Source: Neobacillus terrae
Lineage (GTDB): Bacteria; Bacillota; Bacilli; Bacillales; Cytobacillaceae
DNA: 64,000 nt
Direction of reading: 5' to 3'
Assembly: GCF_011393025.1 (NCBI RefSeq)
Contig: NZ_JAAOEO010000013.1
Coordinates: 1 to 64,000, forward strand
The notes under the pieces are model-generated. The model saw only the letters and a list, made by a program, of their open reading frames with translations, made no database searches and had not been told where the DNA came from. This document shows positions 16,646-24,133 of this stretch, one piece after another; position 1 is the stretch's first letter; each line of letters opens with the position of its first letter. The translations under genes and the position numbers were made by a program.

Positions 16646-17668
16646 TTAACCTTTTAATAACTGCCTTGCAGCTCCTTCATCCGTTATCAAAATGGTGGAA
16701 GAAGGCGCCTGCTTCATGTATGCCTGAATTGCCTTGGACTTTGATTTGCCCCCGGCAACAGCAATGACATTTGGTATGCGGTTTAAATCATCTAACTGCA
16801 GTCCTATTGTCAGGACTTTATGAATAATATCGCCTTTTTCATTAAAATAATAACCAAAGGCTTCACCAACTGCTTTTCCCGATTTAACCTTTTCCAAATC
16901 CTCAGAATTGGTTTTTCTTCGTTCAGCCATTGGAATAGCTTCTCCAATACCATGTAAAATAATGCTAGCAGATTTGATCAGGCCGAGAACTTCATGGACG
17001 ATTGGTTCTTTGATAAAAGATTCATAAATATCCCTGCTTACCTGGTCGGGCACATAAAATACCCGATGTTTGGCTTTTGCATTAGCTGCCATAATTGCGC
17101 AAATGGTATTGGCCTGGTTTTGCACATCTTCACCAATACCTCCACGGGCAGGAACGAAAAGAATTTCTTTCTTCCCTAAATCAGGGGTAAGCATTTCTGC
17201 AACTGACGCCATTGTGGAGCCGCCTGTAACGGCAATGATATTCTTCTCATCAAGAAGAAGCTTCATGCAATTCACACTAGCCTTGCCAAGTTCGGACTTA
17301 ACAAGCGGAGAATCGTCACTGTCACCCGGGACGATAATTACATTGCGAATCCCAAGCGTGCGTATCAACTCTTTTTCCAGTACATCTATACCCTTTAGTT
17401 CACGCATTAAGCTTTCAAGGCTTTCCAATAAATTTTTCCCTTCAGAGGTTAAACTCATTCCAATATTATTAGCTGAAATTAAGTTTTGATCTTTTAAAAA
17501 ATCAACCTCACTGCGAAGGATTCTCTCAGAAATGCCAAGGCCGACCGCCAGACTTCTTCTTCCAACTGGCTGCATGAAACCAATGTTGTGAAGAATGGTG
17601 TACCTTTTTTGCATGACCTGCAGGAGATCGGGTAATAATTTTCTTTGGATATCGAAAATAGAATCCAT
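16646..17668 (-). CDS. cggR: Central glycolytic genes repressor CggR
   Basis: A SorC/DeoR-type regulator that blocks the gapA operon until fructose-1,6-bisphosphate accumulates. The 340-residue protein has an N-terminal winged helix (about 25-75, GRRSLAVGLGISERILRSEVDFL) and a sugar-binding domain with VTGGSTMASVAEML and AVAGGKSKSKAI. The frame is open 44 codons further up, but AAAGGAG lies before the ATG at 17668, and the operator occupies the upstream part. First gene of the glycolytic operon, hence autoregulated. Confidence 0.95.
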   Translation of the reverse strand: MDSIFDIQRKLLPDLLQVMQKRYTILHNIGFMQPVGRRSLAVGLGISERILRSEVDFLKDQNLISANNIGMSLTSEGKNLLESLESLMRELKGIDVLEKELIRTLGIRNVIIVPGDSDDSPLVKSELGKASVNCMKLLLDEKNIIAVTGGSTMASVAEMLTPDLGKKEILFVPARGGIGEDVQNQANTICAIMAANAKAKHRVFYVPDQVSRDIYESFIKEPIVHEVLGLIKSASIILHGIGEAIPMAERRKTNSEDLEKVKSGKAVGEAFGYYFNEKGDIIHKVLTIGLQLDDLNRIPNVIAVAGGKSKSKAIQAYMKQAPSSTILITDEGAARQLLKG

Positions 17669-17694
17669 TGGGCTAGCTCCTTTGTTATGTAGAT

Positions 17695-17732
17695 GGACCA
17701 CAAATGTCCCGCATAGACATATTATGTCCCAC
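17695..17732 (-). promoter_or_regulatory. CggR operator
   Basis: On the minus strand GTGGGACATAATATGTC is followed by TATGCGGGACATTTGTGGTC: two direct GGGACAT half-repeats with GTC partners, closely matching the B. subtilis CggR operator. It lies between the likely promoter and the cggR ribosome binding site. Confidence 0.85.
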
Positions 17733-17809
17733 CAGCTGTAAAAAAAATCACCCCGGCCACATTTTTCATTGTAACCGAAGTGAAAACCTATTTCAACCAA
17801 TAAGTCTGC

Positions 17810-18049
17810 CTATTTTTTCTGCAAACGTTTACTTATGTCAAACTCGTTAACGCAGCCATATCCAAGCTCTTCACCGTCAAGTACAAAGACAGGAATCATT
17901 AAACCGTACTTCTCCGTTAAATCGTCACTTGTTTCGATATTTATTTCATTTATTGAAAAAGAGTACTCTTTTTGCAGCTCGATTAATTCTTCCTTTGCAT
18001 TCTCGCAAAGATGGCAACCCTTGCGTGTATAAAAATCAATTACAGGCAC
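17810..18049 (-). CDS. Glutaredoxin-family thiol-disulfide protein
   Basis: The 79-residue thioredoxin-fold protein begins FYTRKGCHLCENAKEEL with a CHLC redox pair (Cys12 and Cys15) and has the cis-proline loop MIPVFVLDG. It probably reduces or transfers electrons to an unknown partner. The start is GTG, decided by AAGGGGG upstream. It sits upstream of cggR in the same direction, 140 bases away, but the CggR operator and promoter lie between them. Confidence 0.8.
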   Translation of the reverse strand: MPVIDFYTRKGCHLCENAKEELIELQKEYSFSINEINIETSDDLTEKYGLMIPVFVLDGEELGYGCVNEFDISKRLQKK

Positions 18050-18060
18050 TATAATATCCC

Positions 18061-18283
18061 CCTTCTTACTGTCCAGCTACAGCATCCAGCGACTAGTGTC
18101 CATCCCACTCCTCCCTACGATAAGTCAACATCGAATCGTGTTACTCTTCGTGTTTCCTTTATCTCAGTCGAAGCGGAGGCCTGCAGGAAGCAGGTCAGAA
18201 AGGCGTTGCCACAGGACGTGGCGTTTTTAGCCTTTCATCGTATCCTTACGTCGCTAAACAGATGCCTCCGCTTTTCCTAATAT
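18061..18283. repeat. Mosaic intergenic repeat, copy C (inverted)
   Basis: Read on the minus strand it starts AAAAGCGGAGGC. It carries the module GATGAAAGGCTAAAAACGCC with CACGTCCTGTGGCAACGCC, also at 61551-61590, and then the module TTCGATGTTGACTTATCGTA, also at 8711-8750. It ends CGCTGGATGCTGTAGCTGGACAGT. It slightly overlaps the rpoN stop. Confidence 0.75.
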
Positions 18284-19605
18284 CTTTTTCTTTTAGAAGA
18301 GGATGGTATGCCCAGCTGGTCGCGGTATTTCGCAACGGTTCTTCTCGATACCACTGTTCCCTCAGCATTTTTTAGATGCTCGGCAATATCCTGATCGGAT
18401 AAAGGCTTCTGCTTATCCTCTTTCTCTATTAAGAGTGAGATTGCTTTTTTAACAGCAGCAGAAGAAATACTTTCCTCATCAATTGTTTGGATTGTACTGG
18501 TGAAAAATGATTTTAGTTCAAACGTTCCAGAAGGAGTTTGAACATACTTTTCTCTGACAGTCCGGCTGACTGTAGATTCGTGGATGCTGAGCTCCTCAGC
18601 TACTTCCTTCATCGTCATCGGTTTTAAGTACTGCGGCCCCTTCTGAAAAAAGAGCGGCTGCTTTTCAGCTATTTTCATAACTACCCTTATCAAGGTTTCT
18701 CTTCTTTGCTCGATACTTTTCAAAATCCACTGGTAATCTTGGAATTTATCCTGCAAAAAACGCCGGACCTGCTGGTCTTTTGTTTCGGAAAACTGTTTAT
18801 AATAGGATTCATTAAAGCTGATTTTAGGAAGCGGATCATCGTGAGTTCGGACAATGATGTCTCCATCTGCAACCTCAATAACAGCATCCGGAATAACAAA
18901 GGATGTTTTTTCATTAAGGAACTCACCGCCAGGCCGTGGATTCAGTGATTGAATATGATCAAATACATCCTGAACCTCTTTAAGAGTAATATCAAGTTCC
19001 TTTGCTATAACTTTCCACTTTTTTTCCGCCAGCTGGACGAAATAATCTGAAACGATCTCGTGCGCCAATTTATGTTCAGGGAAGTTCCTCTCCAATTGGA
19101 GCAGCAGGCACTTCTGAAGACAGTCACCGGCAATACCAGCGGGTTCCAAGCCTTGCAAAATGGAAAGACTTTTTTCAACCATTTCCGGGTCTGCCTGAAG
19201 AGCAGCAGCCGCCTCGTCTATACTTCCAGTGAAGTAACCGTTTACATCAAGATTATGAATTAGATAACGTATTATTTTAAGCTGTTCATTAGAGTGCTTT
19301 TTTAAATTCAATTGGGAGATTAATTGTTCTTCAAGAGTGATAGAGTTGTCCGCGATGTTTTCAATCCAATCCTCTCCACCTTTAACAGCCCGCTTATGCT
19401 TTTGGCGGCTTCGGTCCTTTAGCGGATCCATTGGCTGGACATTCCCCGGCTCAATTTGAAGAAGAGGATTTTCAAGCGCTTTATTTTCCAGGAAAGCAGT
19501 CAGCTCCTGCGCTGTATATTGCAGCAGGGCAATGGCCTGGGTAAGTTCCTGGGTCATATTTAGTTTTAACGTCTGCTGCTGCCATAATCCTGCATTTAAA
19601 TTCAT
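18277..19605 (-). CDS. rpoN: RNA polymerase sigma-54 factor
   Basis: Sigma-54 (SigL in Bacillus) directs polymerase to -24/-12 promoters and needs an enhancer-binding ATPase. In Bacillus it serves levanase, arginine and branched-chain catabolism, and cold response. The 442 residues include region I (LKLNMTQELTQAIALLQYTAQEL, about 13-35), a core-binding domain, the helix-turn-helix around MKEVAEELSIHESTVSRTVREKY (about 330-352) and the RpoN box RRTVAKYRDQLGIPSS near the C-terminus. AGGAGG precedes the ATG. Position near clpP and tRNA-Arg matches B. subtilis. Confidence 0.96.
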   Translation of the reverse strand: MNLNAGLWQQQTLKLNMTQELTQAIALLQYTAQELTAFLENKALENPLLQIEPGNVQPMDPLKDRSRQKHKRAVKGGEDWIENIADNSITLEEQLISQLNLKKHSNEQLKIIRYLIHNLDVNGYFTGSIDEAAAALQADPEMVEKSLSILQGLEPAGIAGDCLQKCLLLQLERNFPEHKLAHEIVSDYFVQLAEKKWKVIAKELDITLKEVQDVFDHIQSLNPRPGGEFLNEKTSFVIPDAVIEVADGDIIVRTHDDPLPKISFNESYYKQFSETKDQQVRRFLQDKFQDYQWILKSIEQRRETLIRVVMKIAEKQPLFFQKGPQYLKPMTMKEVAEELSIHESTVSRTVREKYVQTPSGTFELKSFFTSTIQTIDEESISSAAVKKAISLLIEKEDKQKPLSDQDIAEHLKNAEGTVVSRRTVAKYRDQLGIPSSSKRKRY

Positions 19606-19758
19606 CTCTCATTCCTCCTCTCCTTATTTTACATTATAGGAGATGATTGGTGTATGGTAAGAAATTGGTATTGAAGATTTTTTGTTCAAACCTTAGTAAC
19701 ATAATATTAATAGCTGTAAGCTGATTTCGCTCTATTCATTGACTTAGTTTTTTATTAT
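19606..19758. other. AT-rich spacer upstream of rpoN
   Basis: No gene or clear promoter recognised apart from the rpoN ribosome binding site. Confidence 0.4.
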
Positions 19759-19870
19759 GCAAAAATAGACTCGCTTTCCGCGGGCAAGCCGCTAGCCTCC
19801 TCGGTCGTCAACGGACCTGCGGGGTCTCGCCTGTCTTGCTTTTCCCGCTGGAGTCTCTCCTATTTTTGCT
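19759..19870. repeat. GC-rich palindromic intergenic repeat, copy 1
   Basis: About 110 bases bounded by the inverted ends GCAAAAATAG and CTATTTTTGC. The core has TCGCTTTCCGCGGGC, GCCTCCTCGG, TGCGGGGTCTCG and TTCCCGCTGGAGTCTC. The same ordered core occurs at 28526 and 35440. It resembles an element I have seen in many Bacillaceae intergenic regions. Confidence 0.75.
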
Positions 19871-19983
19871 TATCACTTAATTCAGTTATTTTTCCATGTA
19901 TACCTTTAATACATAATACATGGCCAAATAATTATATTGTATGCTTACTAGCACCATCAATTTCACTTTTTAGGAGAATGAAT

Positions 19984-20205
19984 ATGAGAAAAAGAGTAGT
20001 TTTGAAAATCGGTGCTTTAATAGAAAAGGAAGGTTTATCAATCGAAGAATTTTCCTACAGAACAGGTATACCGCATACTGCTTTGACAGAACTGTTGGAT
20101 GAAAAAACAGAGGAGTTTGAAATTGAACATATTACCAGGATAGTGAAGGCATTCAACATAAGTGATATAAATCAAATAATAACTCTGGAAAAAACAAACG
20201 ATTAA
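19984..20205 (+). CDS. Small helix-turn-helix (XRE-like) protein
   Basis: The 73-residue protein consists almost wholly of a Cro/XRE-type fold. It has LIEKEGLSIEEFSYRTGIPHTALTELL (helices 1-3) followed by EIEHITRIVKAFNISDINQII, which resembles the KIAKALNI region of XRE regulators. TAGGAG is spaced 7 bases before the ATG at 19984, whereas the ATG two codons earlier is too close. Its target is unknown. It stands alone on the plus strand. Confidence 0.65.
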   Translation: MRKRVVLKIGALIEKEGLSIEEFSYRTGIPHTALTELLDEKTEEFEIEHITRIVKAFNISDINQIITLEKTND

Positions 20206-20460
20206 GGTGCCATATCATTTTGCTCAGCCTTTCTGTCATTCCCTATTAATTTCCGCGCGTACAAGCGCACACATACGCTCATAGAACAGTAACATCATCA
20301 TGGATTTACTATTTTTACCTAAGTCAGCAAAGGGCAGTCGCTAGTACTGCCGAAGAAAATGACGCCCTGGCGCCTGCTATTCTACGAACCCATAACGCAG
20401 CATTTAAAATTATCTGGTATTATTGCGTGGTATTTTCGGAGAGAAAACAATTGGAAACAG
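20206..20460. other. Intergenic stretch after the XRE-like gene
   Basis: I see no gene. It contains a short hairpin GGCAGT...ACTGCC (about 20334-20352) and TTCCGCGCGTA (20250-20260). The latter is also found in the tandem array at 45075. Confidence 0.4.
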
Positions 20461-20639
20461 AACAAAAGGCGCAAGCGCCCTGGTTAGCCCCAACAGGCAT
20501 AAGACGAATCACGTAGGAAATCCTGATTTCTGAAGTGATTTGGCTTATGACCCCGAGGGGCTGGGCGCTGGAGCTGGATTACAATAACCTAGTTCGGAGT
20601 TTTCCACAAGGTGAAAATCTATAATTTCCTAACCGACAA
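20461..20639. repeat. Mosaic intergenic repeat, copy D
   Basis: The copy starts AACAAAAGGCGCAAGCGCCC. It contains a long imperfect hairpin (CATAAG..AATCAC with GTGATT..CTTATG) and CCCCGAGGGGCTGGG. It ends with GGCGCTGGAGCTGGATTACA and CACAAGGTGAAAATCTATAA. It is nearly identical to copy E at 61524, minus one module. Confidence 0.85.
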
Positions 20640-20666
20640 AAAAATCCCCTGCTATAAAGCAGGAGA
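20638..20666 (-). terminator. Terminator of tRNA-Arg
   Basis: TCTCCTGC pairs with GCAGGGGA around TTTATA and is followed by seven T on the minus strand. Confidence 0.85.
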
Positions 20667-20679
20667 TCTCTTAATTGGA

Positions 20680-20751
20680 CGCCCTCGGCAGGAATCGAAC
20701 CCACATCTCAAGAACCGGAATCTTACGTGCTATCCGTTGCACCACGAGGGC
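20680..20751 (-). tRNA. tRNA-Arg (anticodon CCG)
   Basis: A 72-nt cloverleaf fits: acceptor GCCCTCG/CGAGGGC, D-arm GTGC/GCAC, anticodon stem TAAGA/TCTTG with loop TTCCGGT (anticodon CCG, reading CGG), and T-arm GTGGG/CCTGC with TTCGATT. The discriminator base is G and CCA is not encoded. B. subtilis also has tRNA-Arg next to clpP. Confidence 0.95.
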
Positions 20752-20931
20752 AAATATACAAAATTATGAATGGGTGTCTGCCCAACTCACGCTTACATAT
20801 TATATGACATGTTTCTTTTCTTTGCAAGTGCAGAATATGTTTAAAATGGGCAATGATGGGTATGATGGTTAAGGGTATATTTGTTGGTGAAATAGTGTCG
20901 AACGATTCAGTTTGTAGGAAGAGTTTAATTG

Positions 20932-20961
20932 TTTGACCTTAATTGACCATGAGTGTATGAT
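20932..20961 (+). promoter_or_regulatory. clpP promoter with CtsR operator
   Basis: The minus-strand reading GGTCAAT-TAA-GGTCAAA (20948-20932) matches the CtsR direct heptad repeat with one change. It covers the -35 box TTGACC (20933-20938), which is 17 bases from the -10 box TATGAT (20956-20961). CtsR binding would block the promoter until heat or protein stress. Confidence 0.85.
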
Positions 20962-21036
20962 AACAATACATAGTTTTTCCAACTAGCCTGCCAACAGGGC
21001 AGGAAAGGCATTTCCAGTTTAAAGGAGGAAGAAAAA

Positions 21037-21639
21037 ATGAATTTAATCCCTACAGTTATTGAACAAACCAACAGGGGGGAAAGAGCTTATGATATTTATT
21101 CCCGCCTTTTAAAAGACCGTATTATTATGCTTGGAAGTGGCATTGATGACAATGTTTCCAACTCTATTGTTGCTCAGCTGCTATTCCTTGAAGCTGAAAA
21201 TCCTGAAAAGGACATCACACTTTATATTAACAGCCCTGGCGGCAGCATCACAGCCGGTATGGCGATCTATGATACTATGCATTACATCAAACCACATGTA
21301 TCAACAGTGTGTATCGGTATGGCTGCATCTATGGGGGCATTCCTTCTTGCCGCTGGTGAAAAAGGAAAACGTTATACCCTTCCAAACGCTGAAGTTATGA
21401 TTCACCAGCCACTTGGCGGAGCACAAGGACAGGCAACAGAAATCGAGATCGCTGCTAAGCGTATCCTTTTCCTTCGTGAAAAATTAAACACTATTCTTTC
21501 TGAGCGCACTGGCCAGCCACTTGAAGTAATCTCCAGAGATACTGATCGTGACAACTTCATGACAGCTGAAAGAGCAAAAGAATACGGTCTTGTTGACCAT
21601 ATCATTACACGTAATCCAAACGTAGAAGAAAAGAAATAA
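21037..21639 (+). CDS. clpP: ATP-dependent Clp protease proteolytic subunit
   Basis: ClpP forms the 14-subunit peptidase chamber that works with ClpX, ClpC and ClpE. It degrades, among others, tmRNA-tagged peptides. The 200-residue protein has the triad Ser98 (IGMAASMGAF), His123 (MIHQPLGG) and Asp172 (DTDRDNF), and an N-terminal processing region starting MNLIPTVIEQ. AAAGGAGG precedes the ATG. It is transcribed alone, with its own CtsR-controlled promoter and a terminator. Confidence 0.98.
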   Translation: MNLIPTVIEQTNRGERAYDIYSRLLKDRIIMLGSGIDDNVSNSIVAQLLFLEAENPEKDITLYINSPGGSITAGMAIYDTMHYIKPHVSTVCIGMAASMGAFLLAAGEKGKRYTLPNAEVMIHQPLGGAQGQATEIEIAAKRILFLREKLNTILSERTGQPLEVISRDTDRDNFMTAERAKEYGLVDHIITRNPNVEEKK

Positions 21640-21651
21640 GAATATTTGAGT

Positions 21652-21678
21652 GGCCATCCCGCGGGATGGCCTTTTTTA
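21652..21678 (+). terminator. Terminator of clpP
   Basis: A perfect self-complementary stem (GGCCATCCC with GGGATGGCC, loop GC) is followed by TTTTTT. Confidence 0.9.
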
Positions 21679-21680
21679 TT

Positions 21681-21760
21681 GGCAAAGAAATGAAGAATTT
21701 TTTACAAAGAATGAAGTACTTTTACAAAGAATGAAGTACTTTTACAAAAAGTGAAGAAAT
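21681..21760. repeat. Tandem repeat with 20-bp unit
   Basis: Two identical 20-base units TTTACAAAGAATGAAGTACT (21701-21720, 21721-21740) are flanked by degenerate units on each side. It lies between convergent clpP and crh. Confidence 0.85.
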
Positions 21761-21797
21761 TTCGCCTTAGGAGTCCACAAGGTGATTATGTCAAAGT

Positions 21798-21826
21798 AAA
21801 AAAGTCCGGCGACAGCCAGACCTTTT
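21798..21826 (-). terminator. Terminator of the whiA-crh transcription unit
   Basis: GTCTGGC pairs with GCCGGAC around TGTC, followed by a T-run on the minus strand, right after the crh stop. Confidence 0.8.
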
Positions 21827-21830
21827 ATTA

Positions 21831-22088
21831 TTAATTTTCTTTTTCAATAAACTGTGAAAGTGTTGAAATTGCTTCTTCTTCATCACTGCCGTCAGTAATG
21901 ATACTGATGACTGCACCAGAGCCAACTGCTAGGCTCATTAGCCCCATAATACTTTTTGCATTTACCTTTTTTCCTTCTTTTTCAAGAAATACATCAGATG
22001 AAAAACGGTTTGCTTCCTGGACAAACAGTGCTGCCGGACGAGCCTGAAGACCCGTTTTCAATTTTACTTCCACTTCTTTTACCAACAT
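21831..22088 (-). CDS. crh: HPr-like catabolite repression protein Crh
   Basis: Crh is a paralogue of HPr that is phosphorylated only on Ser46 by HprK and then acts as a CcpA co-factor. The 85-residue protein has Gln15 in GLQARPAALF, where HPr has the PTS-active histidine, and Ser46 in NAKSIMGLM. The missing histidine is therefore the hallmark of the family and not a defect. It lies downstream of whiA; its kinase gene hprK is at 39-40 kb. Confidence 0.96.
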   Translation of the reverse strand: MLVKEVEVKLKTGLQARPAALFVQEANRFSSDVFLEKEGKKVNAKSIMGLMSLAVGSGAVISIITDGSDEEEAISTLSQFIEKEN

Positions 22089-22150
22089 AACATGTTCCCT
22101 CCTCTGGGATTTTCTCTTTATATCTAAAAAAGTCTGCGGGCATAAACCTT

Positions 22151-23101
22151 TTATTTAAAATGAGCAGGCTGGCCAGCCCTCAGTTTTTCAGCAATCTCGT
22201 CGATCTTGCGCAGGCGGTGGTTGATTCCGGATTTGCTAATGTTTCCGCCACCAAGCATTTCACCAAGCTCTTTAAGGGTAATATCCTGATAATTAATCCT
22301 TAGCTCAGCGATTTCTCTTAACTTATCAGGCAATGTATGAAGCCCTACTGTCTGGTCGATAAAACGTATATTTTCCACCTGTCTTATTGCTGCTCCAACT
22401 GTTTTATTAAGATTGGCTGTTTCACAGTTGACCAGGCGATTTACGGAATTGCGCATATCCCTGACAATCCGGACATCCTCAAAGCGCATCAATGCATTAT
22501 GTGCTCCAATAATGTTCAGGAATTCAGTAATTTTTTCGGCTTCTTTTAAGTACGTAATATATCCCTTTTTGCGTTCAAGAGTTTTACTGTTTAAGCCAAA
22601 TGAGTTCATTAATTCACACAAGGACTCATTATGCTCCTGATAAAGCGAAAAAATCTCCAGATGATAAGACGAGGTCTCAGGATTATTAACCGAGCCTCCT
22701 GCAAGAAAAGCGCCGCGTAAATAAGAACGCTTACAGCATTTCTTTTTAATCAATTCTGGTGAGATATCATGGACAAAGGCAAAGCCCTCACCTAGAATTT
22801 TTAAATCTTCCAATATATCCCGCGCATTCTCGTTTAAACGAACAATGTACACATTGTTCTTCTTTAAACGCATCTTTTTTCTAACAAGAAGTTCCACTCG
22901 AACTTCATAATTTTTTTTAATCAGCGTATAAATTCTTCGGGCAATCGCAGCATTTTCAGTTTGTATATCAACAACCAGCTTTCGGCTTGAAAAAGAAAGA
23001 GATCCATTCATCCGAATCAGAGCCGAGAGCTCTGATTTGCTGCAGCATTGTTTTGATTCCAGTCCGGTCAGTTCTTTTTTCGTTTCCGAAGCAAAAGACA
23101 T
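22151..23101 (-). CDS. whiA: DNA-binding protein WhiA
   Basis: WhiA combines a LAGLIDADG-type homing-endonuclease fold without nuclease activity and a C-terminal helix-turn-helix. In Bacillus it affects cell division and chromosome segregation. The 316-residue protein starts MSFASETKKELT, has the fold core KKCCKRSYLRGAFLAGGSVNNPE and a C-terminal HTH around LKELGEMLGGGNISKSGINHRLRKI. AAGGGGGTGAAGGC decides the ATG at 23101; the frame opens 8 codons earlier without a good site. Part of the rapZ-yvcK-whiA-crh cluster. Confidence 0.95.
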   Translation of the reverse strand: MSFASETKKELTGLESKQCCSKSELSALIRMNGSLSFSSRKLVVDIQTENAAIARRIYTLIKKNYEVRVELLVRKKMRLKKNNVYIVRLNENARDILEDLKILGEGFAFVHDISPELIKKKCCKRSYLRGAFLAGGSVNNPETSSYHLEIFSLYQEHNESLCELMNSFGLNSKTLERKKGYITYLKEAEKITEFLNIIGAHNALMRFEDVRIVRDMRNSVNRLVNCETANLNKTVGAAIRQVENIRFIDQTVGLHTLPDKLREIAELRINYQDITLKELGEMLGGGNISKSGINHRLRKIDEIAEKLRAGQPAHFK

Positions 23102-23149
23102 GCCTTCACCCCCTTTTAGAGACAAACGTTTGCATTAACACATTTATAT

Positions 23150-24133
23150 TTACGAGTTAAATCTCTTTTTAGTTTCATTCAAAAGCAATGAATACAAAAT
23201 TTCAGCTACTTTTTTGGGATCATGCCTAAAAGCACTGTTTTCCTGAATGGCAATATCACCATGTACCACTTCCAGCCCAAGATTAAACAACTCAGGCACA
23301 TCGTAGACAACGGGATTAGCCAGTTCTTCATTGTATCTTAACTGTATATCATGAGGAATTTCCTCGTTATGGACTAAAATAGTATCAATAAAATGGCACT
23401 CCATATGGTCATAAATAGCTTTTACATGGTCACTGGCTGTAAAACCATGAGTTTCTCCCGCCTGGGTCATGAGATTGCAAATATATATTTTTTTAGCATT
23501 CGACTCGCATAACTCTTTACCGATCCCAGGCACCAATAGGTTCGGCAGAATGCTCGTATAAAGGCTCCCAGGGCCAAGTATGATCAGATCTGCCTGCTGG
23601 ATTGCCTGTATAGTTTCAGGCAGTGGCAAAATATCTTGCGGAGTTAAAAAAACCTTTTTTATTCTTTTGCCCGAAAAAGGAATTTTTGACTCACCCGAAA
23701 CGACTGTACCATCTTCCAGCTCAGCATGAAGCACAACATTCTGATTGGCAGCAGGAAGCACCTTTCCCCGTACATTAAGTACTTTGCTCATTTCTTGAAT
23801 GGCATGCACAAAGTTTCCTGTAATTGATGTCATGGCTGCCAGAATTAGGTTTCCAAGAGAGTGGCCGGAAAGCTCGTTTGCAGTTTTAAATCGATGCTGG
23901 AACATTTCCTCAATCAAAGGCTCTACATCGGAAAGAGCGGCAAGAACATTCCTTATATCACCAGGAGGCAGGATATGCAGTTCATCCCGGAGCCTTCCGG
24001 AACTGCCACCATCGTCAGCAACGGTTACAATCGCTGTTATGTCAACAGGATACTTTTTCAAGCCCCTCAGTAAAACAGGAAGGCCGGTACCCCCGCCTAT
24101 AATAACGATTCTTGGCTGTCCGCTGTCAGTCAT
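23150..24133 (-). CDS. yvcK: YvcK/GlmR, UDP-GlcNAc-binding regulator of carbon flux
   Basis: YvcK (GlmR) binds UDP-GlcNAc and adjusts carbon flow into cell-wall precursors; it belongs to the CofD-like family. The 327-residue protein has VIIGGGTGLPVLLRGL (about residues 11-26), TVADDGGSSGRLR and HSLGNLILAA. A TTG eight codons upstream gives a longer frame, but the ATG at 24133 is better supported. It overlaps the rapZ stop by 8 bases, so the two are translationally coupled. Confidence 0.94.
   Translation of the reverse strand: MTDSGQPRIVIIGGGTGLPVLLRGLKKYPVDITAIVTVADDGGSSGRLRDELHILPPGDIRNVLAALSDVEPLIEEMFQHRFKTANELSGHSLGNLILAAMTSITGNFVHAIQEMSKVLNVRGKVLPAANQNVVLHAELEDGTVVSGESKIPFSGKRIKKVFLTPQDILPLPETIQAIQQADLIILGPGSLYTSILPNLLVPGIGKELCESNAKKIYICNLMTQAGETHGFTASDHVKAIYDHMECHFIDTILVHNEEIPHDIQLRYNEELANPVVYDVPELFNLGLEVVHGDIAIQENSAFRHDPKKVAEILYSLLLNETKKRFNS

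Noticed and set aside
17669..17800. 44 extra N-terminal residues of the long CggR frame
   Set aside because: The stretch contains the CggR operator and likely promoter, and the ATG at 17668 has a good ribosome binding site.
21681..21760. Possible CRISPR array
   Set aside because: Units are contiguous with no spacers and no cas genes occur in the window; the same holds for the arrays at 35785, 45075 and 45292.
21831..22088. Defective HPr because the active-site histidine is missing
   Set aside because: Gln15 with intact Ser46 is the normal state of Crh.
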